This document shows positions 15,529-20,669 of a stretch of 20,669 bases of DNA, piece by piece (position 1 is the stretch's first letter; the number at the start of each line of letters is the position of its first letter). A program made the translations under genes and the position numbers. The stretch is from Pseudomonadota bacterium. Its GTDB lineage: Bacteria; Pseudomonadota; Gammaproteobacteria; Halothiobacillales; Halothiobacillaceae. The notes beneath the pieces were generated by a model that was given only the letters and a program-made list of their open reading frames with translations, did no database searches and had not been told where the DNA came from. The stretch covers positions 1 through 20,669 of the forward strand of contig JAJYPA010000093.1 in NCBI GenBank assembly GCA_021795795.1, in the 5' to 3' direction.

Positions 15529-16269
15529 ATGAGCAAAACACCGGTGCCTCGTCTTGTATCGAGAACAATAGCCGTATCCTTACTGGTCGGATGGGTCGGT
15601 CTATGGGCACCAGGGGCCTATGCCGGTCTGCCCACCACCCCATGCAGCCAGGCCACCACGCCCACGGAAGGGGCCATCTGTGCCCATCCGGAGCTCCATG
15701 CCCTGGACACAAACCTGGCCGACGCTTATCACCGCGCCCAGGCTTCTACGAAAGCGGATAGCCATGCACGCCAGATGCTCATGGCCGCACAGCGACAGTG
15801 GCTGACCATGCGTGATGCTTGCCGGGCGAAGGTTGGATGTTTGGTGGCGGCGTACCGTGAGCGGCTTTCGCAACTGCATCCAGGGGTTGTGCTGTCGCTG
15901 GCACCGATCGACCTTCCCCAGTTCCTGGCGAAGCATCCAGACGCAGTCATCCATCTCACCTCGCAAAGTCCGAGCTGTAGATACTGTACGGAACAGGATC
16001 GCAGGGTTTTTGCGGAAGCGGTGGCGCACCTGCCCGCGCATGTGGCGGTTGCCCAGGTAGAGTGGACACCCTGGACTGCTTTTCCCAGGGAGGTTACTCC
16101 GCTCCTCGGATCTATACTGGCAATTCCAACGGTCGTGGTCTTGCATAATGGCAAGGTGATCGATCGCATCAACGGTATGCAGAAATATCCGGCCTCGCTA
16201 TCCCGCACCATAGCCTCGGTGTTCCCGGTTTCAACTCAAAATGAGCAGGCTCATCGTAATGTCCCATAA
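15529..16269 (+). CDS. Exported LprI-like / thioredoxin-like fusion protein
   Basis: A 246-residue protein with a signal peptide (hydrophobic core IAVSLLVGWVGLW, likely cleavage after APGAYA, residue 32). Residues ~36-116 match the LprI/DUF1311 pattern: four cysteines (39, 51, 98, 104) with LDTNLADAYHRA and QRQWLTMRDACRA. Residues ~125-235 look like thioredoxin: SPSCRYCTEQDRRVF (C150-R-Y-C153) and AIPTVVVLHNGKVIDRINGM with the cis-Pro at 200. It should act in the periplasm. LprI domains inhibit lysozyme in some bacteria; the CxxC fold suggests disulfide exchange or a redox sensor. No strong ribosome site precedes ATG 15529, but the signal peptide supports this start. It lies alone between the graveyard and the A+T-rich ORFs. 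G+C is typical of the GC-rich part (37/60 at 15781-15840). Confidence 0.75.
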   Translation: MSKTPVPRLVSRTIAVSLLVGWVGLWAPGAYAGLPTTPCSQATTPTEGAICAHPELHALDTNLADAYHRAQASTKADSHARQMLMAAQRQWLTMRDACRAKVGCLVAAYRERLSQLHPGVVLSLAPIDLPQFLAKHPDAVIHLTSQSPSCRYCTEQDRRVFAEAVAHLPAHVAVAQVEWTPWTAFPREVTPLLGSILAIPTVVVLHNGKVIDRINGMQKYPASLSRTIASVFPVSTQNEQAHRNVP

Positions 16270-16370
16270 TCGGCCCTCATGGGTAGTAGAAGAACCGAGC
16301 GAAATTGGGTAATCTGTCGTTCAGGATTCCGCACCACGAGACATAATGATGCATTGTGTCTCTTTAGTGG

Positions 16371-16448
16371 TTTACATTTGCACAAGGTTGCTATGATCTT
16401 TGGTGTTGACTTTGGGGTTTGTATGGTAGACCATATGGATGGTATACG
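16371..16448 (+). promoter_or_regulatory. Possible promoter and palindromic operator before the A+T-rich ORFs
   Basis: The 196-bp gap 16270-16465 holds no gene. It contains TTTACA (16371-16376) and TATGAT (16392-16397) with a short 15-nt spacer. Downstream is the inverted repeat TATGGTAGACCATA (16422-16435), then ATGGTATAC. TATGGTAGACCA matches the TATGGTATACCA palindrome before the restriction operon (13378-13389) at 11 of 12 bases. A regulated promoter for the 16466 gene is plausible but unproved. Confidence 0.3.
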
Positions 16449-16465
16449 GGCACTTGAGGAATCAC

Positions 16466-16699
16466 ATGCATCGCAATCGTCTCACAGACCAGGCTATCGC
16501 CAATATTAGAGCTGCGAACGTAGCACAGTTACAAAAAACAAGTGGGGGCTGGCAAGTGCACTTGTCCAGCTCTAAGGGATCTGTAATTTTGTCTGACAAG
16601 TTCGATCGTCCAACCATATACGAATCAAAGGACTCTGCAAAAAGGGCAATTTACAGGCACAATGAATCTATAAAATTGAACATAAAACCACAAATTTGA
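16466..16699 (+). CDS. Hypothetical 77-residue protein
   Basis: I prefer ATG 16466 (MHRNRLTDQAIANIRAANVA) because TTGAGGA precedes it at good spacing; an in-frame ATG at 16439 has no such site. The middle, QKTSGGWQVHLSSSKGSVIL, looks like beta strands. The end, ESKDSAKRAIYRHNESIKLN, looks helical and basic. No signal peptide, membrane segment or recognised motif. G+C falls along the gene (21/60 at 16621-16680), well below the preceding gene, so it was probably acquired separately. It is the first of three same-strand small genes. Function unknown. Confidence 0.55.
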   Translation: MHRNRLTDQAIANIRAANVAQLQKTSGGWQVHLSSSKGSVILSDKFDRPTIYESKDSAKRAIYRHNESIKLNIKPQI

Positions 16700-16733
16700 G
16701 GCCAATAAACACAATGTAAAGAGGAAAATCGCA

Positions 16734-17075
16734 ATGTCAAAAAGTATTCCAGATTGTCCGAGTTGTGCAACATCAAAGCATGTGATTGAGGATGAAGATG
16801 GTTCAGAAAATGGAGAAAAGATAGGTGCTGGAATTGGTGTTTTAGCCGGTGGTGCGGCAGCCGCTACGGGGCTTGTAGATGGAGCTGCGCTTGGCGCGGC
16901 TTTGGGGACTGTTGTTCCTGGATTAGGAAATATTATTGGTGCTGTTGGCGGTGGAATTGTTGGAACTGTAGTAGGAGCACTTGGCGGTGGCGTTATTGGA
17001 TCAGCGGTTGGTAAAGAAGTCGGCAAGAAATTTGATTCTGGTTACAAATGCCTGAAATGTGGCTGGCATAGCTGA
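16734..17075 (+). CDS. Glycine-zipper membrane protein between two CxxC pairs
   Basis: A 113-residue protein. CPSC (about residues 8-11) near the N-terminus and YKCLKCGW near the C-terminus form two CxxC knuckles that could pair into one zinc ribbon. Between them is a long hydrophobic Gly/Ala stretch with GxxxG spacing (KIGAGIGVLAGGAAAATGL, then ALGAALGTVVPGLGNIIGAV and GGGIVGTVVGALGGGVIG). This is typical of glycine-zipper helical hairpins that insert into membranes. GAGGAAAA lies just before ATG 16734. Such proteins range from envelope proteins to pore-forming toxins; I cannot tell which. It starts 34 nt after the previous gene, so an operon with the 16466 and 17130 ORFs is likely. A+T-rich, like its neighbours. 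Confidence 0.65.
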   Translation: MSKSIPDCPSCATSKHVIEDEDGSENGEKIGAGIGVLAGGAAAATGLVDGAALGAALGTVVPGLGNIIGAVGGGIVGTVVGALGGGVIGSAVGKEVGKKFDSGYKCLKCGWHS

Positions 17076-17129
17076 TTGTGTTCGCGGGTAATAATGTTTG
17101 CACACAGGTAATATAGGGCGGGAGAAGGA

Positions 17130-17384
17130 ATGAGGCAAGGAAGGCCAGTAGAGTTCCCAGATGTCAATCATAGGTCAGTATATAAACCGCACGTATTAGT
17201 TGAACGTGATGATGTTTTGGCTATTTATAATCAAGAACACCAAGATTCACAAGTGAAGAATGTTTCCGAAAATGTTAAAACTTGGTTTATAGAAGAGGCG
17301 CATAAAAACGGATGGAGCACAGCAACCTTTGTTGAGAGTAATGCAGTACTTGGGGCAGAAGTTACTGTAAACAAACCGTCTTGA
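17130..17384 (+). CDS. Hypothetical 84-residue protein
   Basis: Starts at ATG 17130 with a strong GGAGAAGGA site directly upstream and ends at 17384. It is soluble and mixed charge: VYKPHVLVERDDVLAIYNQE, then NVKTWFIEEAHKNGWSTATF and ends LGAEVTVNKPS. No recognised family or motif. Very A+T-rich (17/60 G+C at 17221-17280). Position 54 nt after the glycine-zipper gene suggests co-transcription. A partner or immunity role is possible but has no direct support. Confidence 0.5.
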   Translation: MRQGRPVEFPDVNHRSVYKPHVLVERDDVLAIYNQEHQDSQVKNVSENVKTWFIEEAHKNGWSTATFVESNAVLGAEVTVNKPS

Positions 17385-17443
17385 CGCTTCGGTTTCTGAC
17401 CGCTTTTGGCTCCAATTTGGCGGGGTGATGCGTTCATCAACTC

Positions 17444-17477
17444 GGCTATCTTTCTGAAGACTCTAGAAAGAATAGCC
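17444..17477. terminator. Imperfect hairpin between convergent genes
   Basis: GGCTATCTTTCT (17444-17455) pairs with AGAAAGAATAGCC (17465-17477) across a 9-nt loop with one bulged base. It lies in the 199-bp gap between the convergent small-ORF cassette and the HTH-GTPase gene, where a bidirectional terminator would be expected. No U-tract follows on either strand, so intrinsic termination is uncertain. Nothing else was recognised in 17385-17583. Confidence 0.35.
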
Positions 17478-17583
17478 CACGACAACAGTGCAGTTGAAAT
17501 CCAATCCAAGGATTCCTTCTGCATCGTCACCACCGAAACAGCCGCCTAAAACAACTATAACTTTTAGTCAAAGCTTGGATATA

Positions 17584-19761
17584 TCAGTTCGCTGCCCTCC
17601 ACGGAATACCGCCGAAAAAATCGCGCGTGGCTTCCACTTGGTAGATCATGGCTGTAATCTCCTCACGGGTGGTGGCACGGACCAGAGTCTGAAGGCTCTC
17701 CAGACTCTCTTGAAATGCTTTCTCTGTGGTTTCCATCGCCGAATCGAAGCCGCTTGTCGTATCGTCCCAGAACTTGTTGGAGAGTTTTGTCAATTCATCC
17801 AGAAACTTCTTCTCCTTCAGTGCTGCGCATATTCCTTTGGCCAATCGGTGCTGCCAAGACGATCCGAGTAGGCCCCAAACGGTTATTGCTGCGATGACGG
17901 CTAACCCAATCCCGATGGTAACCGGTCCGCCAATCGCCGAAACCATGCTAATGGCAGCGGCAGTACCCCCGACACTGATTCCAATGCTGGATAACCAACT
18001 TACAACGGTTGGAACGAGCAGGTAGGCGCCAAGATTGCTGCCTGCTGCTACGGCAGCTGCCCATGCCGACAAGGCACCAAAGGTTCCGACGCCAGCCAAC
18101 GCTCCGAGGAATATCCCTTGCGCGTCGAAAGGTACGGAGACCAGCCCCACATCCATTCCCGGAACTTTATTGCCAGCATTTCTATAACAGTCAAGGATGT
18201 CATCAATCTCTGGCGCGAGTTCTTTGGCGCGAAGACCAAGGAGATTTGTGAGTTTGTTCTGGACGTGGTTGGTGATATAAGTGCCAGCGAGCTGCTTGGC
18301 CTCTTTTTTATCGTCGTAGCGACTGCGAATGATCTCCTCCACCTTGTCCACAGTAATAATAGGTTGAAGCTCGGTGGAAATATAGGCGGCAGCCCCCCGG
18401 CGGTTGTCAGCGATGATTTCCAGAATACGGCGGTGCTTGATATCGATTTTACGGAGTCGCTCTGGCTCTGCCTGCTCGATCTGTTCGAGATTGTGCCTTG
18501 CCTCGTCGCGTCTTTCCAGCGCGTCAACCAATTGCTTTGTCCAATGGGTGCAGTATGTTTTGGCATCCTTTTTCAAGTGCGCGATCCCTTGATCTACCCT
18601 GGCGCGGACCCGAACCGGGAAGACTGTTTTCAGCAAGTCGGTCAGATCTGACTCAAAGTGTTCACGGATAGTCGGATTCTCAACCAGATAGGTGAAGAAT
18701 CGTTTGCGGAAATCTTCCAGAGTGATAATGGGTTGGCCCATCCCCTTGGACCGTCTCTCCAGATCCTCATGGAGGTGCCTAAAGGATCGATCTGAAGATT
18801 TCGTGAGGATATCGTCCAACGCTTCGGTTGCCATGGTCGCTTTGGTGGCTACCAAATAGACGTTTCGCAAAACCGGGACGGATGCATCATATGCTTCCAT
18901 CGCGGGCAATGTGCCAAGCAGGGCATGGATATATTGCAGGTCGGTCTCCTGAAGAAATCCATCCGCAGTGCTAGCATAGACTAGAATGTCGAAAAGGCTG
19001 TGGGCCATCTCAACCTTGTCCTGATCAGCCTGCGAATTGCCATAGCCCGGCAGGTCAACGATGTCGCAGCCAAGCAGGAATGGCGAATCAATGTACACTA
19101 AGGCGACCGAGTGATTTTCACTGTCCGGCAGTGGGTTGTCTTGATGCGTTCCGTAACGCCGCAGGGTATCAAAGCTCCCAGCGACCACCCGGTGTTTCAG
19201 GCAATGTTCCTGGTCGTCGCCCAGGTTGAAGTCAAACCCTTTGCTCAGGATCCAGACGTCTTCCTTGAACCAGGACGGTCGGTCGCTGATGTGACGCACC
19301 AGGCAGAGCAGTGAGGTCAAGGGTTGGTAGCCCGTTGGTAAATAATCGCCGCCCATCAGCGTGTTCGCCAGTTGTGATTTTCCCTGATCGAAACGCCCAC
19401 AGAAGGCGAGGCGGGGCTTGCGTCCGATGGCTTGAATTTGGCCAACGATCTCTTTTGGGTCAGGAGCGGTCTGAAAAATTGTAGGGTCCAAAGTGGCGGG
19501 AGCGGTCTCGGCGTAGCTGGCGATCAGTTGAATCTGTGAGCGTATCTCGGCATAAGGGGCGCCGTATTCCAGAGGCTGCCTTGCGGAGATCTGTCCGCAG
19601 ACTTGTCTCCACGCCTTATGGATGGCCATGGTCGCACTGTCCGGATCCTGCTCGTAGCGGGAAACCTGACTCTGCGAGATACCGATCTGCGTCGCCAGAT
19701 CCTCCTGTGTCAGTTTCGCTCCAAGTCGGAGACTTAGTAATTCATTATTTTCGTTTGACAT
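17584..19761 (-). CDS. XRE-type HTH fused to dynamin-like membrane GTPase
   Basis: From ATG 19761 the protein is 725 residues. I chose this ATG over an upstream in-frame one at 19824 because GAGGTGG precedes it and the HTH begins right after. Residues ~9-38 are a Cro/CI-type HTH (LRLGAKLTQEDLATQIG and ISQSQVSRYEQ). A dynamin-type GTPase follows: G1 CGRFDQGKSQLANTL (GKS 127-129), G2 threonines in PTGYQPLTS (142-150), G3 DLPGYG (236-241) and G4-like ATKAT (305-309, lacking the usual Asp). Residues ~549-633 are strongly hydrophobic and Gly-rich, a membrane paddle or TM hairpin, flanked by long helical charged segments. Bacterial dynamins remodel membranes, and some limit phage damage. An HTH on one is unusual and could sense DNA or self-regulate. 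No partner gene adjoins. Confidence 0.85.
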   Translation of the reverse strand: MSNENNELLSLRLGAKLTQEDLATQIGISQSQVSRYEQDPDSATMAIHKAWRQVCGQISARQPLEYGAPYAEIRSQIQLIASYAETAPATLDPTIFQTAPDPKEIVGQIQAIGRKPRLAFCGRFDQGKSQLANTLMGGDYLPTGYQPLTSLLCLVRHISDRPSWFKEDVWILSKGFDFNLGDDQEHCLKHRVVAGSFDTLRRYGTHQDNPLPDSENHSVALVYIDSPFLLGCDIVDLPGYGNSQADQDKVEMAHSLFDILVYASTADGFLQETDLQYIHALLGTLPAMEAYDASVPVLRNVYLVATKATMATEALDDILTKSSDRSFRHLHEDLERRSKGMGQPIITLEDFRKRFFTYLVENPTIREHFESDLTDLLKTVFPVRVRARVDQGIAHLKKDAKTYCTHWTKQLVDALERRDEARHNLEQIEQAEPERLRKIDIKHRRILEIIADNRRGAAAYISTELQPIITVDKVEEIIRSRYDDKKEAKQLAGTYITNHVQNKLTNLLGLRAKELAPEIDDILDCYRNAGNKVPGMDVGLVSVPFDAQGIFLGALAGVGTFGALSAWAAAVAAGSNLGAYLLVPTVVSWLSSIGISVGGTAAAISMVSAIGGPVTIGIGLAVIAAITVWGLLGSSWQHRLAKGICAALKEKKFLDELTKLSNKFWDDTTSGFDSAMETTEKAFQESLESLQTLVRATTREEITAMIYQVEATRDFFGGIPWRAAN

Positions 19762-20543
19762 GACCACCTCGGAAATAATTGCCTTATGGCAGGGCTGGTT
19801 GGAAAACTGATTTCGCAATCTCACTAATCAATCAATGAGTAGGATATACAAATTTTTGGGTACGTCAACAAAAATATGCATTAAACGGGTATACATAATA
19901 AAATATTCACAAACACATTTTGAATACACCACGCAGGGAAACGTGATAACAATTTTAAATCAAATTATTACAACAAATTCAGAGCGTGCATCACCCTTGA
20001 AACATTGTGGTGGCAGCTCACGAAACGGAAAAAATCGTACGATTACGCTTCCTGCTGGCCAGTAAACAATGGAGGTCAGGTGTTTTTTTGGGCTGTTCAC
20101 GGGTAAAAATAGCCAGCGGTAATGTTCTGTCAGCGGTCCCGCACAAAGGAAGGTTTTGTGCGATAGTTGCTGAACCCCAGTTTTTACTGGATCCCCAACA
20201 TTGCAAAATCTAATTGCAGAATGAAAACGATTGGCAACAGGAATCTGCGTTCTGGTCGGCCTTCACCGCGCCAACGTACGATCTGCCGCACTAACGTACG
20301 ATTTTTTCCGAATTCTGACGGGACCCCTAACAGTAACGCCCATCACCAGACCCCCGGATTAACCCTCCGCTGGTCTGAATCCTGACAACACGAGCAAACA
20401 CAGGCACTGCAGCGTATGATATGCCGTGAATTTGGGCACGTTGACCAAGATTTGCCCAGGTGAACCCAGAAATCGTCCTGTTTTTCGGGCATCGTTACGC
20501 AGTACCTCACATGCCCAGATCAGGACCATTTTGGGGATAACAG
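19762..20543. other. Non-coding stretch with possible operator
   Basis: No convincing gene lies in these 782 bases; the ORFs present lack ribosome sites and family features. Bases 19830-19980 are very A+T-rich. CTCACTAATCAATCAATGAG (19820-19839) is a weak dyad 59 nt before the HTH-GTPase start and could be its operator. The segment 20026-20310 is bounded by a perfect inverted repeat (listed separately). I saw no clear function for 20311-20543. Confidence 0.5.
20026..20310. repeat. 285-bp segment bounded by a perfect 16-bp inverted repeat
   Basis: CGGAAAAAATCGTACG at 20026-20041 is repeated exactly in inverted orientation as CGTACGATTTTTTCCG at 20295-20310. A further AACGTACGAT lies 20 bp inside the right copy (20273-20282 against 20293-20302), giving a subterminal repeat. 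Inward-pointing ends with stacked subterminal copies resemble IS21-like or other transposon ends, so a MITE-like or internally deleted element is a reasonable guess. The 230 bp inside encode nothing I recognise, and I see no target duplication outside the repeats. Confidence 0.55.
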
Positions 20544-20669
20544 TCAGTCATCGGGGTGGATGTACATGGTGTCCAATGCGCTTTCACCGGAGTTGCCCTC
20601 GGTATCGAACCAGACGACCTTGTGGCCCTTGCCATTGGGGCGGGCCTCCGTCGCTATGACGAGTTTCCA
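20544..20669 (-). CDS. 3' end of an unknown protein, cut by window edge
   Basis: The minus-strand frame is open from the window edge to TGA at 20544-20546, giving the last 41 residues: WKLVIATEARPNGKGHKVVW, then FDTEGNSGESALDTMYIHPDD. Codon choice and G+C look normal for the GC-rich part of the window, so I think it is a real gene entering from the right. I do not recognise the family. Its direction means transcription runs toward the 285-bp repeat segment. Confidence 0.45.
   Translation of the reverse strand, partial: WKLVIATEARPNGKGHKVVWFDTEGNSGESALDTMYIHPDD

Noticed and set aside
16406..16435. TTGACT as a -35 box for the 16466 gene
   Set aside because: No acceptable -10 hexamer at 16-18 nt spacing.
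17231..17533. 100-codon minus-strand ORF (RKIAELMNASPRQIGAKSGQ region)
   Set aside because: It overlaps the 17130-17384 gene, which has a strong ribosome site, and covers the 17444-17477 hairpin. No recognised motif.
19835..20065. 76-codon + strand ORF in the A+T-rich stretch
   Set aside because: No ribosome site before the ATG, low-complexity A+T-driven composition, runs into the inverted-repeat segment, and no family features.

Overview
The window is a mosaic accessory region of a Gram-negative proteobacterium. An acidophile such as Acidithiobacillus would fit the moderately high G+C and the mix of conjugation, insertion-sequence and restriction genes, but no rRNA, tRNA or housekeeping marker proves it. 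No CRISPR array, tRNA or rRNA gene was seen.

Layout. (A) 1-1698, + strand: the worn edge of an integrative conjugative element or plasmid. It holds the 3' part of a D12-class adenine methylase, a single-strand binding protein, and a cytosine-methylase 5' stump joined directly to the frameshifted 3' end of a DUF3363-type relaxase. (B) 1807-13352, all on the minus strand: a defence island. In transcription order it has a tiny excisionase-like HTH ORF, a UvrD-like helicase fused to a RecB/Cas4-type iron-sulfur nuclease, a type III-like DNA methyltransferase (Mod) and a type III-like helicase/nuclease (Res). All four overlap at their junctions. Next come a decayed IS3-like element with an internal deletion, then a 1007-residue protein with an N-terminal RelA/SpoT-type nucleotide synthetase domain. 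(C) 13495-15413: a graveyard of fragments. It holds a possible Vsr endonuclease remnant, a small basic GRPRKH protein under an iterated operator, a tyrosine-recombinase 3' end, a truncated PlsC-like acyltransferase, an IS3-type transposase C-terminus, a PIN-toxin C-terminus and a zinc-ribbon-like protein. The last three are fused or abutted. (D) 15529-16269: an exported LprI-like/thioredoxin-like fusion protein. (E) 16466-17384: three short A+T-rich ORFs, one a glycine-zipper membrane protein between two CxxC pairs. (F) 17584-19761: an XRE-type HTH fused to a dynamin-like membrane GTPase. (G) 19762-20543: a non-coding stretch with a 285-bp segment bounded by a perfect 16-bp inverted repeat, then the 3' end of an unknown gene at the window edge.

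How the parts may work together. The coupled HTH-helicase/nuclease-Mod-Res operon looks like a restriction system with an extra nuclease-helicase partner. The RelA/SpoT-like protein and the HTH-dynamin are plausible further anti-phage or stress modules parked in the same hot spot. The defence roles are inference from domains and context; nothing in the sequence alone proves activity.
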